From Streptomyces marinisediminis (GTDB lineage Bacteria > Actinomycetota > Actinomycetes > Streptomycetales > Streptomycetaceae), in contig NZ_JAPKFL010000015.1 of assembly GCF_026262575.1 (NCBI RefSeq), positions 98,082 to 162,081 on the forward strand: 64,000 nucleotides of DNA, written 5' to 3'. The notes under the pieces are model-generated. The model worked only from the letters and a program-made list of their open reading frames with translations, was not told where the DNA came from and did not search any database. Positions 1 to 7,913 of this stretch are shown piece after piece (position 1 is the stretch's first letter; the number at the start of each line of letters is the position of its first letter). A program made the position numbers and the translations under genes.

Positions 1-210
1 GTCGGTCACCCGGTCCAGGGTGTCGTCGTGGAAGGCCACCAGCGCGCCGTCGGCCGTGGCGTGGACGTCGGTCTCCAGGTACCGGTAGCCCAGGTCCACC
101 GCCCGGGCGAACGCGGACCGGCTGTTCTCCAGGCCCTCGGCGGCCCCGCCCCGGTGGGCGAAGGCGAGCGGGCGGGGGTGGTCGAAGTAGGGGTGCGCCG
201 CAGTCGTCAC
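1..210 (-). CDS. Glycerophosphodiester phosphodiesterase, 5' part
   Basis: Only the first 70 residues are present; the gene runs off the left edge. The family hydrolyses glycerophosphodiesters to glycerol-3-phosphate and an alcohol. The visible hallmarks are HRGG at residues 19-22, followed by EN, and a second block with Glu46, Asp48 and FHDDTLDR (His61), the metal ligands and catalytic His of GDPD barrels. The GTG start at 210 has no ribosome binding site, but a GATACT -10-like hexamer (217-222, minus strand) ends 6 nt before it, so the mRNA may be leaderless. Family assignment is firm. Substrate and export cannot be judged from this fragment. Confidence 0.9.
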   Translation of the reverse strand, partial: MTTAAHPYFDHPRPLAFAHRGGAAEGLENSRSAFARAVDLGYRYLETDVHATADGALVAFHDDTLDRVTD

Positions 211-416
211 GGGCGCAGTATCGCCTGCCGCCCCGGCGCGCAGGACACCGGAGTCGCCGCCGGGCCCACCGGGTGCGGCGGGCACGGCGCCCGCGGTGCC
301 CCCGCGCGCGGCGCCCACCGGGCCGCCCCCGGCAACCCAGGCGTGGGGCCGCCGCCCGTCCGCGCCCCGCCCTTGAGCCGCGTCCCGGGCGGGTGGCATC
401 CTGAACCCACCGATCA

Positions 417-435
417 GGCCAATTCGGTGGCCAAT
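417..435 (+). promoter_or_regulatory. GGCCAAT direct repeat before the MocR-type gene
   Basis: GGCCAAT occurs at 417-423 and again at 429-435, a 12-bp period, 22-40 bases before the ATG at 457. MocR-type regulators commonly bind direct repeats next to their own promoter, so this is a candidate autoregulatory site. A weak TTGAGC (373-378) / CATCCT (397-402) pair with 18-bp spacing lies just upstream. The repeat is seen directly; the role is inferred. Confidence 0.35.
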
Positions 436-456
436 CCCGGAAAGGTGGCCCTTGCG

Positions 457-1962
457 ATGCCCGAGTGGACCTCAGCGGTCGGCGCCCCCCAGCTCGTGCG
501 GCTCCTGCGTTCGCAGCGCACCGCGCAGGCCGCGCCGCGTTCCGGCACGCCCGCCTACCGGGCGCTGGCCGACGGCGTGCGGCTGCTCGTCCTCGAAGGC
601 CGCGTTTCGGTCGGCGCCCGGCTGCCCGCCGAGCGCGAACTGGCCGGAGCCCTGGCCGTCAGCCGCACCACCGTGGCCGCCGCCTTCGAGGCGTTGCGCG
701 CCGAGGGCTTCCTCGCCTCCCGCCGCGGCGCCGGTAGCTGGACGGCCGTCCCGGCGGGCAGCCCGCCGCCCAGCCGGAGCCTGGAGCCGCTGCCGCCGGA
801 GTCGGCGGGCACCGTCATCGACCTCGCCTGCGCCGCCCTGCCGGCTCCCGAACCGCACGTGAGCCAGGCCTTCACCAGTGCCCTGGCCGACCTCCCGCCC
901 TACGCCTCGACCCACGGCGACTACCCGGCCGGACTGCCCGATCTGCGCCAGGCCATCGCCGACCGGTACACCGCCCGCGGCCTGCCGACGATGCCGGAGC
1001 AGGTGATGATCACCACGGGGGCGATGGGCGCCGTCGCCGCGATCTGCCGCCTGCTGGCGCCGCGCGGCGAGCGGGTCGCCGTCGAGCACCCCAGCTACGC
1101 CAACGTGCTGCACCTGATGCGGGACGTGGGCGTCCGGCTGGTGCCGGTGGCGATGGCCGACCGGCTCGCCGGGTGGGAGCTGCCGGCCTGGCGGCAGGCG
1201 CTGCGCGCGGCCGCCCCCCGCATGGCCTACGTCGTCGCCGACTTCCACAACCCCACCGGCGCGCTCGCCGACGACGCCCAGCGCCGGGACCTGGTCGCCG
1301 CGGCCCGCGCCGCCGGCACCACGCTCGTCGTCGACGAGACGATGGCCGACCTGGCGCTGGAGGAGGCCACCGCCGCCGCGCCGCCCCGCCCGGTGGCCGC
1401 CTTCGACCCCGGCGGCGCCACCGTCATCACCATCGGCTCGGCCAGCAAAGCGGTGTGGGCCGGGCTGCGCATCGGCTGGGTGCGCGCCACCCCGGACGTG
1501 ATCCGCAACCTCACCGCCGCCCGCGCCTGGGCGGACCTGGGCAGCCCGGTGCTCGAACAGCTCGCCGTCACCCGCCTGCTGACCGACGGCGGCTGGGAGC
1601 GCGCGGTGGCCCTCCGCCGCGCGGAGGCCCGCGCGCACCGGGACGCGCTCGTGGCGGCGGTCGGCGAACACCTGCCGGACTGGGAGTTCACCGTCCCGCG
1701 CGGCGGACTGACGCTGTGGGTGCGCACCGGCGGCCTGTCCGGCTCGCGCATCGCGGAGGCGGGGGAGCGGCTCGGGGTCCGGGTGCCCTCCGGCCCGCGC
1801 TTCGGCGTGGACGGCGCGTTCGAGGGCTACGTGCGGCTGCCGTTCACCGTGTCCGGCCCGGTGGCCACCGAGGCGGCCGTCCGGCTCGCGGCCGCGGCCC
1901 GGGTGGTCGCGGGCGGCGGGGTACACGCCGGGCCGGAGATCCCGCGCAGCTTCGTCGCCTGA
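457..1962 (+). CDS. MocR-type GntR/aminotransferase regulator
   Basis: A 501-residue MocR-family transcription factor, with an N-terminal GntR winged helix fused to a fold-type I aminotransferase domain that binds PLP and usually acts as an effector sensor. The DNA-binding part spans about residues 25-100 (AERELAGALAVSRTTVAAAF). The aminotransferase domain follows from about 120, with the DFHNPTGA block, the VVDETMADL aspartate and the PLP lysine in SASKAVW (Lys331). The reading frame stays open upstream to position 28, but homology begins only after the ATG at 457, so that start is preferred. No divergent metabolic partner is visible, and the regulated gene is unknown. Confidence 0.88.
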   Translation: MPEWTSAVGAPQLVRLLRSQRTAQAAPRSGTPAYRALADGVRLLVLEGRVSVGARLPAERELAGALAVSRTTVAAAFEALRAEGFLASRRGAGSWTAVPAGSPPPSRSLEPLPPESAGTVIDLACAALPAPEPHVSQAFTSALADLPPYASTHGDYPAGLPDLRQAIADRYTARGLPTMPEQVMITTGAMGAVAAICRLLAPRGERVAVEHPSYANVLHLMRDVGVRLVPVAMADRLAGWELPAWRQALRAAAPRMAYVVADFHNPTGALADDAQRRDLVAAARAAGTTLVVDETMADLALEEATAAAPPRPVAAFDPGGATVITIGSASKAVWAGLRIGWVRATPDVIRNLTAARAWADLGSPVLEQLAVTRLLTDGGWERAVALRRAEARAHRDALVAAVGEHLPDWEFTVPRGGLTLWVRTGGLSGSRIAEAGERLGVRVPSGPRFGVDGAFEGYVRLPFTVSGPVATEAAVRLAAAARVVAGGGVHAGPEIPRSFVA

Positions 1963-1996
1963 GCCCGTGGCGGCGGCCGGGTCGGCCGACGCGCCG

Positions 1997-3619
1997 TCAC
2001 CCGCCGGCCGGCCGCGCCGCCTGCGCCGCGGTGCCCGCGCCGCTGCGGGCCCGGGGCTCCGGCCCCGCGCCGTCCGCCTGTCCGGTGGCGCCGCCCGCCG
2101 GGTCGGCGTCGCACTCCTCGACGCCGACGACGTGGCCGGGCAGCAGGCGGGCCACCGCCTCGCGCTCCGCCTCGCCGGCCAGCTCGTCGTGCGGGTCGGG
2201 CGTGGCCGGCACCTGCAGCCGCAGCACCGGTCCGGTGCCCAGCCGGGCGTAGCCGCGGCCCGGCGGCACGTCCCGCACCGGGGTGGTCTGCGGCGGTTCG
2301 CCGAGCACCGCGCGCACCTGCTCCGGCGTGGCGGGTCCGAGCACCACCCGTGCCCGGGTGTAGGCCCGCACCACCTGGGCCAGCGCCTCGGCCCCCTCGA
2401 ACTGCTCGGCCACCGCGACCGAGACCCGTGCCGCGCGCCCGTGCCGCAGCGCCACCTGGAGCAGCTCCTGCGGATCACCGCGGCCCTCGCCGAGCGCGAG
2501 GTGGCTGAGGACGGCCGGCCGGTCCACGAGCACCCACAGCGGCCGGCACGCCTCCCGCGCCGGCGCCCCGGCCTGCTGCGCCCGCACCGCGGCCAGCAGC
2601 CGCCGCTCGGTCTCGTGCGCCGCCCACTGCAGCGAGGCCAGCGCGCCCACCAGCGTCGTCTCCACCGACAGCACGCCCCGGCGCCCGGCCAGGCCCGCGT
2701 ACTCCCCGGACCCCGAGCCGTCCACGACGAGCACGTCGCCGTGGCGCAGCGCCTGGAGCGCCAGCGACCGCAGCAGCGTCGTCGTCCCCGCCCCGGGCTG
2801 ACCGAGCGCCAGCAGGTGCGGCTCGGTCGAGCGCGGCCCCGTGCGCCACACCACCGGCGGCACGTCGAGCGTCCCGTGGGCGCCGCGCACCGGCAGCGTG
2901 CGCTGCACCGACTCGCCGTCGGTGAACCCGAGCACCATCTCGCCCGGCGCGACGACGAACCGCTGGGCGCACACCCCGGTCGGCAGCGGGGCGAGCGCGG
3001 TGAACGCCAGCTCGTTGGCCTCCTCGTCCCAGTCGAACCGGAACTCCCGCCCCCGTCCCGCCTTGGCCGCCAGCACCCGCTGCACCCGCAGCCGCGCCTC
3101 CGGCTCCCCGTCGGGGAAGGAGGGCGGGTAGCGCAGCACGAGGCGTGCCACGCGCCCGTCGGAGTCGAAGACCTGCCCGGTGAACGCCTGCTCGAAGGGG
3201 CCGCCGGGTGCGTACAGCGGCTCGGGGCACGGGTCTCCGGGGACGGCGAAGACCGGCACCAGCGCCTCGTACAGCGCCCGCAGCCGCGCCGTCCGCTCCT
3301 CCGGCGCCGCACCGGCCTCCTCCGGGGGTGCGTCCGCCTCCGCGGGCTCCCGCCCGTACCAGGCGGCGGCCGCGAGCAGCGCCGCACCCGCCAGCCACGG
3401 CCCGTACGGCATGAGCCACAGGAACAGCGCGCACGAGCCGGCCAGGAACAGCGCGGGACCGTGCTGCTCCTGGGTGGTGCGGCCCCACCAGTCCCGCGCC
3501 AGCGCCACGAGCCGGGCCGCGCCGCGCGCGAGCACGCGCAGCGGCCGCAGCGCGTCGCCGGCGCCGTGGGGCAGCGCGCGCAGCGGGACGCGGACCTGGG
3601 CGAGGGAGCGCAGCGCCAC
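1997..3619 (-). CDS. FtsK/TraB-like ATPase-related membrane protein
   Basis: A 540-residue protein with one or two hydrophobic segments near residues 55-90, then a soluble FtsK/SpoIIIE-like domain. The GTG start at 3619 follows GGGAGG by 8 nt. The phosphate-binding loop reads GQPGAGTTTLL (from residue 273). The position where Walker A has its invariant lysine is threonine, so ATP hydrolysis in the usual way is doubtful. A DVLVVDGSGSGEYAG stretch is the probable Walker B region. The C-terminus is Ala/Gly-rich and disordered-looking. It lies 17 bases downstream of the small membrane protein gene at 3637-3831 on the same strand and is probably co-transcribed. DNA-pump ancestry is likely; the present function is unknown. 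Confidence 0.72.
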   Translation of the reverse strand: MALRSLAQVRVPLRALPHGAGDALRPLRVLARGAARLVALARDWWGRTTQEQHGPALFLAGSCALFLWLMPYGPWLAGAALLAAAAWYGREPAEADAPPEEAGAAPEERTARLRALYEALVPVFAVPGDPCPEPLYAPGGPFEQAFTGQVFDSDGRVARLVLRYPPSFPDGEPEARLRVQRVLAAKAGRGREFRFDWDEEANELAFTALAPLPTGVCAQRFVVAPGEMVLGFTDGESVQRTLPVRGAHGTLDVPPVVWRTGPRSTEPHLLALGQPGAGTTTLLRSLALQALRHGDVLVVDGSGSGEYAGLAGRRGVLSVETTLVGALASLQWAAHETERRLLAAVRAQQAGAPAREACRPLWVLVDRPAVLSHLALGEGRGDPQELLQVALRHGRAARVSVAVAEQFEGAEALAQVVRAYTRARVVLGPATPEQVRAVLGEPPQTTPVRDVPPGRGYARLGTGPVLRLQVPATPDPHDELAGEAEREAVARLLPGHVVGVEECDADPAGGATGQADGAGPEPRARSGAGTAAQAARPAGG

Positions 3620-3636
3620 GTGAACCTCCCGCGCCG

Positions 3637-3831
3637 CTAGAGGGCGATCCCGCCGAGCAGGGCGGCGAGCTTGTCACTGCCCGCCTGGATGCCGGGGCCG
3701 ATGGCGGTGCCCGCCAGGTAGAAGCCGAACAGCGCGCACACCACGGCGTGCGACGGCTTGAGGCCGTGCTTGCGGAACAGCAGAATTCCGATCACTCCGA
3801 ACAGGACGACGCCGGAGATGGACAGCACCAT
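3637..3831 (-). CDS. Small membrane protein A (64 aa)
   Basis: 64 residues with two hydrophobic stretches (about 2-17 and 27-47) separated by a basic FRKHGLKPSH turn. It is a clear paralogue of the 64-residue protein at 4052-4246. They share the HA-VCALFGFYLAG core followed by a PGI-AG stretch, and an L-end tail. The ATG at 3831 is chosen over an upstream ATG at 3861 because AGGAG sits 6 nt before it and the length then equals that of the paralogue. It is encoded directly before the FtsK-like gene. No function is known to me. A membrane partner of that protein is inferred from the linkage only. Confidence 0.75.
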   Translation of the reverse strand: MVLSISGVVLFGVIGILLFRKHGLKPSHAVVCALFGFYLAGTAIGPGIQAGSDKLAALLGGIAL

Positions 3832-3860
3832 GAGTTCTCCTGGAGTGGAGGCGTTCATCA

Positions 3861-3888
3861 CTTTCTGTCACGCAAGCTTCACAGAAAG
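3861..3888. promoter_or_regulatory. Inverted repeat before small membrane gene A
   Basis: CTTTCTGT (3861-3868) and ACAGAAAG (3881-3888) are perfect 8-bp arms around a 12-base spacer, 30-57 bases upstream of the gene start at 3831, inside an unusually AT-rich patch. It could be an operator or a leader hairpin. The symmetry is seen directly; the function is inferred. Confidence 0.4.
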
Positions 3889-4051
3889 CGTCGGACCATC
3901 CAACAGGCGAACGAGTGAATCAGCATTTCATCAGCCCGATGCGGCCCGCCGGCGTCACCGGTTCGTGCTCAACGGCCGCCCCTCGCGCGGCTCCCGGGGC
4001 GACGCCGGTCCCCTTCCGGCGGGGCGGGGGGCGGCCGGAGGCGCCGACCCG

Positions 4052-4246
4052 TCACAGGCTCAGCCCGGAGACCAGCGACGCGATCATGTTGCCGCCCGCC
4101 TCGATCCCCGGTGCCATCGTCGAGCCCGCCAGGTAGAAGCCGAACAGGGCGCAGACGAGGGCGTGCGAGACCTTCAGCCCGCCCTTGCGGGTCAGCAGGA
4201 AGATGACGATGCCGAGGAGGACGACGCTCGATACGGACAGGGCCAT
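4052..4246 (-). CDS. Small membrane protein B (64 aa)
   Basis: 64 residues, the same length and layout as the neighbour at 3637-3831. It has an N-terminal hydrophobic helix (about 2-18), a basic TRKGGLKVSH turn, and a second helix containing VCALFGFYLAG followed by a PGIEAGGN motif. The two genes are tandem copies on the minus strand, separated by about 220 bases that include an inverted repeat. The start ATG is preceded by AGGAG-type bases (GGAGCACCTC context). Conservation between the copies is highest in the second helix, which suggests a shared partner. Function not recognised. Confidence 0.75.
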   Translation of the reverse strand: MALSVSSVVLLGIVIFLLTRKGGLKVSHALVCALFGFYLAGSTMAPGIEAGGNMIASLVSGLSL

Positions 4247-4880
4247 GAGGTGCTCCAGGAGGGGGTGTCCAAGCGGGCTTCCCCAGGTTCACCAGCCGCC
4301 CGCACGGCGGGCAAAACGGGCTGGACCGGATGGCTGACCACCGATCGGCTTCGCCTGCCACCGCCCCCGGCGGTGCGAGCGCGCGCCGGGCCGAATCCGC
4401 TCGCGGCGGCGGCCCCGCGGTCCGCCGGCTCCCGCGGCTCGCCGGCCCCCGGACCCGACCGCGTCCGCGGCCCGGTCAGTCCCGCGACGACGGCGCCACC
4501 GCGCTCGACGCCCCCGGGTCGGGGCGGCGCAGAGCGTCGCCGCCCCGGGCGTGCCGAGACGGTGTGCGCCCCGGCCCGGGGGAGCGCCGCCGAGCGAACG
4601 CGCCGCCGTCGCGACCGTCCGTGCCGCGACGGGGGCGGTGGGCCACCGCTCCGGCGACGTCTGTTCGACGCAGCCTTTCGGCCACCGTGCGCGAGATGCC
4701 GGCCCGGCGCCACCGCACCAGGGGCGGCGGGGCCCGCTCCGCCTGGTCGCCGCACCGGGGTCCGCGCGTGCCGAACGCGCAAGCGCGGCGCGTGCGACCT
4801 CCGCCGTGGCCCGCCGGGGTGGCGTACGATCGACAGTCAGTCACCTGCCGGACACGCGATGTTCAGGAGGACGGCAGCCC
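4247..4880. other. Non-coding stretch before the PAP2 gene
   Basis: About 630 bases between divergent genes. Open frames here lack ribosome binding sites and protein-like composition. The only signal noted is TACGAT at 4825-4830, a possible -10 about 50 bases before the PAP2 start, without a convincing -35. Confidence 0.5.
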
Positions 4881-5579
4881 GTGCGCCCCAAGCCCCCGCT
4901 GTGGTCGGCCGGAGCCCTCACGGCCGCCGGGCTCGTCCTGCTCGTCCTGGTGCTCGCGCGCTGGGACCCGTTGTGGCGGGCCGACCAGCACCTCGCGCAG
5001 CACCTGCACCGCCTCGCCCACGCCGAGCCCGGCCTCACCGGCGTCGTGCGGGTCCTGTCCGACTGGGTGTGGGACCCGGTCACGATGCGGCTGGTGGCCG
5101 CCCTGGCCGTCGTCGTCCTCCTGGTCAGGGGGGCGGTGCGGCTCGCCGCCTGGGTGGCCACCGCCACGCTCGGCGGGGTGGCGGCGCAGTACGTGCTCAA
5201 GGCGACCGTCGGCCGCGCCCGGCCCGAGTGGGCGCAGCCCGTCGACAGCGCGCACTACCACGCCTTCCCCTCCGGGCACGTGATGACGGCCACCGTCGTG
5301 TGCGCCGTGCTGCTGGTGCTCGTCCTGCGCCACGGGCCGCGGTCGGCGGCGGTGCGGGTGTCGGCCTGGGCGGTGGCGCTCGGCTCGGTGGCCGGCGTCG
5401 GGTACACCCGGGTCCACCTCGGCGTCCACTGGCCCACCGACGTGCTCGGTGGGTGGCTGTTCGGCGCCGCCGTCGCGGCCGCCTCGGCCCTGCCCTTCCG
5501 CCGCGGGCCGCGCCCCGCGGCCGTTCCGGCGCCGGGCGGGCCCGCGCGGACCGGCGCCGCGCGCGGCGCCGGAGGCTAG
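4881..5579 (+). CDS. PAP2-family membrane phosphatase
   Basis: A 232-residue integral membrane phosphatase of the PAP2 superfamily, which acts on lipid phosphates or undecaprenyl-pyrophosphate at the outer face of the membrane. The three signature motifs are present in order: K-x5-GRARP, PSGHVMT, and TRVHLGVHWPTDVLGG, carrying the catalytic His residues and Asp. About five to six transmembrane helices are visible. The GTG at 4881 is preceded by AGGAGG. The frame is open upstream, but that part is low-complexity and lies outside the family. The stop overlaps the stop of the convergent zinc-ribbon gene at 5576. The exact lipid substrate is undetermined. Confidence 0.9.
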   Translation: MRPKPPLWSAGALTAAGLVLLVLVLARWDPLWRADQHLAQHLHRLAHAEPGLTGVVRVLSDWVWDPVTMRLVAALAVVVLLVRGAVRLAAWVATATLGGVAAQYVLKATVGRARPEWAQPVDSAHYHAFPSGHVMTATVVCAVLLVLVLRHGPRSAAVRVSAWAVALGSVAGVGYTRVHLGVHWPTDVLGGWLFGAAVAAASALPFRRGPRPAAVPAPGGPARTGAARGAGG

Positions 5580-5719
5580 GCGCCCCCCTGCTCCGGGTGC
5601 TGCGGCGGCTCGACGGTGTGGTAGCACTGCCCGCACACGTAGCCGCCGCTCGGACCTTCGAAAACGACGCTTCCGCAGTGCGCGCAGTGCATGGCGGGGG
5701 CCGGGAGCGGGCTGTTCAT
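5576..5719 (-). CDS. Zinc-ribbon microprotein, 47 aa
   Basis: 47 residues with a short Pro/Ala-rich start, then CAHCG-x4-EGPSGGYVCGQC, a two-CxxC zinc ribbon, and a Pro/His/Gln tail. It starts with ATG inside the stop of the 27-residue gene upstream (ATGA, 4-nt overlap), so translation is probably coupled. The two ribbons follow the same template, CxxCGxxVxxGPxGGxxCxxC, and are evidently paralogues. Zinc or iron binding by four cysteines is inferred. The biological role is unknown. The gene ends convergently with the PAP2 gene, the two stop codons sharing a CTAG. Confidence 0.7.
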   Translation of the reverse strand: MNSPLPAPAMHCAHCGSVVFEGPSGGYVCGQCYHTVEPPQHPEQGGA

Positions 5720-5799
5720 CCGCTGGCTCCGCAGTTGTTGCACGCCCAGCCCCCATCGGGACCCTGGATCACGGCGGCTCCACAGTTCGTACAGTTCAC
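5716..5799 (-). CDS. Zinc-ribbon microprotein, 27 aa
   Basis: A complete 27-codon gene. A GTG start at 5799 follows a strong GAGGAGGG site. The product is essentially nothing but a zinc ribbon: CTNCG at residues 3-7, a GPDGGW turn and CNNC near the end. Its stop overlaps the start of the 47-residue paralogue by 4 nt. The strong ribosome binding site, the clean four-cysteine pattern and the coupling to a paralogue argue that it is real despite its size. Rubredoxin-like or ribosome-associated zinc ribbons are the nearest structural analogies. No function can be assigned. Confidence 0.65.
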   Translation of the reverse strand: MNCTNCGAAVIQGPDGGWACNNCGASG

Positions 5800-6028
5800 G
5801 TGCCCTCCTCGCTCCTGGGAGGACGTGCTGACCCCACCACGGTAGACGCCCGCGCCCGCGCGGCCCAGGGCCGGACGGGCGGCGGCGCGTCTTTGTCCGT
5901 AAATCGCCCGCTCCCGCCGCGCGGCCCGGGCGGCGTCCCCGGCCCGGACGGCGAGGGCGGTCACCGGGCGCGGCGGTCACCGGGTGCGGCGGCGCCGCGT
6001 CGGCGGGTGGCCGCTCCCCGGCGCGCCC

Positions 6029-6391
6029 TCAGTCGGTGACGACCTGCGTGTCGTAGAAGCACAGGCGGTCCTTGATCGCCGCGACGTCCGGCAGGGGCTC
6101 GGGGTACGCCCACGCGACGTCGGCCGGACCGCCGGGCAGGGACCAGTAGGACGCCGTGCCCTTGAACGGGCAGACGGTGTGGCTCGCGGAGGGCACGAGC
6201 AGCTCCAGGCGCACGTCGTCGGGCGGCAGGTAGTACCGCACCGGCAGCCCCGTCTCGTGCAGCAGCAGCGGCCGCCGGCTCTCCGCGAGCACTTGCCCGT
6301 CCCGCTCCACGCGCACGTGCCGATCGCTCTCCTCCAGCCGGATCCGGTGGCCGTCGCCCCCGGTTCCCTGCGGATGCGTGCTCGCGTCCAT
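6029..6391 (-). CDS. DUF427 domain protein
   Basis: 120 residues covering one DUF427 domain, a small beta-rich fold common in actinobacteria and of unknown function. Typical elements are the RVERDGQVLAESRRPLLLHE strand pair (about 27-46), LPVRYYLPPDDV, the CPFKGTASYW motif (about 74-83) and the closing DRLCFYD. The ATG at 6391 is preceded by GAGGAGC. It stands alone, divergent from the P450 gene that starts 155 bases away. Family assignment is confident; biochemical activity is not known. Confidence 0.87.
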   Translation of the reverse strand: MDASTHPQGTGGDGHRIRLEESDRHVRVERDGQVLAESRRPLLLHETGLPVRYYLPPDDVRLELLVPSASHTVCPFKGTASYWSLPGGPADVAWAYPEPLPDVAAIKDRLCFYDTQVVTD

Positions 6392-6546
6392 GAACGCTCC
6401 TCGTGGTGTGACCGAATGCGGACAGTGATCGTCTCCGTCACTCTACGCGCTCGTCGCTCAGCTCCGTGTGCGCACGAGGTCTGGTGGCGCTGACAAACGA
6501 TCAATAACCTACAGGAGTACGCACGTTACTGACTTCAGGGAGCACG

Positions 6547-7767
6547 ATGGCCACGGCCCAGCAGGTCCCCGACATCCTCTCGCCGGAGTTCGCGGCAGAT
6601 CCGTATCCCGTCTACCGGCAGATGCGCGAGCACACCCCGCTCCTCTGGCACGAAGCCACGAACAGCTACGTCATCTCCCGGTACGAGGACGTCGAGCGGG
6701 CCTTCAAGGACTCCGTCTTCACCACCGACAACTACGCCTGGCAGATAGAGCCGGTGCACGGCCGCACCATCCTCCAGCTCAGCGGCCGCGAGCACGCCGT
6801 GCGCCGCGCGCTGGTCGCCCCGGCCTTCCGCGGCACCGAACTCCAGGAGAAGTTCTTCCCCGTCATCGAGGGCAACTCCCGCGAGCTGATCGACGCCTTC
6901 CGCGGCGAGGGCCGCGCCGACCTGGTCGCCCAGTACGCCACGCGCTTTCCCATCAACGTCATCGCTGACATGCTCGGACTGGACAAGGCCGACCACGACC
7001 GCTTCCACGGCTGGTACACCTCGGTCATCGCCTTCCTCGGCAACCTCTCCGGGGACCCGGCGGTCGTCGCGGAGGGCGAGCGCACCCGCGTGGAGTTCGC
7101 CGAGTACATGATCCCGATCATCCAGGAGCGCCGGGAGAACCTGGGGGACGACCTGCTCTCCACCCTGTGCGCCGCCGAGGTCGACGGCACGTCCATGAGC
7201 GACGAGGACATCAAGGCCTTCTGCAGCCTGCTGCTGGCAGCCGGCGGCGAGACCACGGACAAGGCCATCGCGAGCATCTTCGCCAACCTGCTCACCCACC
7301 CCGAGCAGCTCGCCGCCGTCCGCGAGGACCGCACCCTGATCGACCGGGCCTTCGCCGAGACCCTGCGCTACACCCCGCCGGTGCACATGATCATGCGCGA
7401 GACCGCCCAGGAGGTCGAGGTCAGCGGCGGCACCATACCCGCCGGAGCCACCGTCACCTGCCTGATCGGCGCGGCCAACCGCGACACCGGCCGGTACGCG
7501 GACCCGGACACCTTCGACATCTTCCGCGACGACCTGACCACCACGCGGGCCTTCTCGGCGGCCGCCGACCACCTCGCCTTCGCCCTCGGGCGCCACTTCT
7601 GCGTGGGCGCCCTGCTGGCCAAGACGGAGGTGGAGGTGGGCGTCAACCAGCTCCTGGACGCCCTGCCCGGCCTGCGCCTGGCCGAAGGCTTCGACCCGCA
7701 CGAGGAGGGCGTCTTCACCCGCGGTCCGGCCCGCCTCCCGGTGGAGTTCACCCCGACCGCACGCTGA
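6547..7767 (+). CDS. Cytochrome P450
   Basis: A 406-residue soluble class I P450 with no membrane anchor. The I-helix is LAAGGETTDKA (oxygen-activating Thr pair), the K-helix ExxR is ETLRY, and the haem loop is FALGRHFCVGA with the thiolate cysteine at about 352. AGGGAGC precedes the ATG. It faces the conservon operon tail-to-tail and is separated from it by a strong terminator, so it is not part of the conservon transcript and does not look like the CYP154 partner often found there. No ferredoxin gene is adjacent. Substrate unknown. Confidence 0.92.
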   Translation: MATAQQVPDILSPEFAADPYPVYRQMREHTPLLWHEATNSYVISRYEDVERAFKDSVFTTDNYAWQIEPVHGRTILQLSGREHAVRRALVAPAFRGTELQEKFFPVIEGNSRELIDAFRGEGRADLVAQYATRFPINVIADMLGLDKADHDRFHGWYTSVIAFLGNLSGDPAVVAEGERTRVEFAEYMIPIIQERRENLGDDLLSTLCAAEVDGTSMSDEDIKAFCSLLLAAGGETTDKAIASIFANLLTHPEQLAAVREDRTLIDRAFAETLRYTPPVHMIMRETAQEVEVSGGTIPAGATVTCLIGAANRDTGRYADPDTFDIFRDDLTTTRAFSAAADHLAFALGRHFCVGALLAKTEVEVGVNQLLDALPGLRLAEGFDPHEEGVFTRGPARLPVEFTPTAR

Positions 7768-7784
7768 CGCGGCCGGGTCCGGCG

Positions 7785-7818
7785 GTGTCGCGGCGGAACC
7801 GGGGTTCCGCCGCGACAC
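7785..7818. terminator. Bidirectional terminator between the P450 genes
   Basis: A near-perfect hairpin with 15-16-bp arms (GTGTCGCGGCGGAAC and its complement) and a 2-4-base loop, starting 18 bases after the P450 stop. It serves convergent transcripts from both sides. There is no U-tract, as is usual in high-GC actinobacteria. Confidence 0.85.
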
Positions 7819-7913
7819 GCCCCGAGCGAGCAGCAGCCGGACGGGTCGACGAGTCGACGAGCTTGCGGGTCCGCGAGTCGCCCGACTGACAAGCCGACCA
7901 ACCGACAAGTCGA

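Noticed and set aside
472..3387. 971-codon minus-strand open frame
   Set aside because: Arg/Pro/Gly-rich antisense shadow of the MocR and FtsK-like genes, with no motif and no start signal.
7845..7913. GTCGACGA tandem duplication and scattered GTCGAC words
   Set aside because: Short simple-sequence stretch at the end of cvnE; not a CRISPR array or site-specific element.
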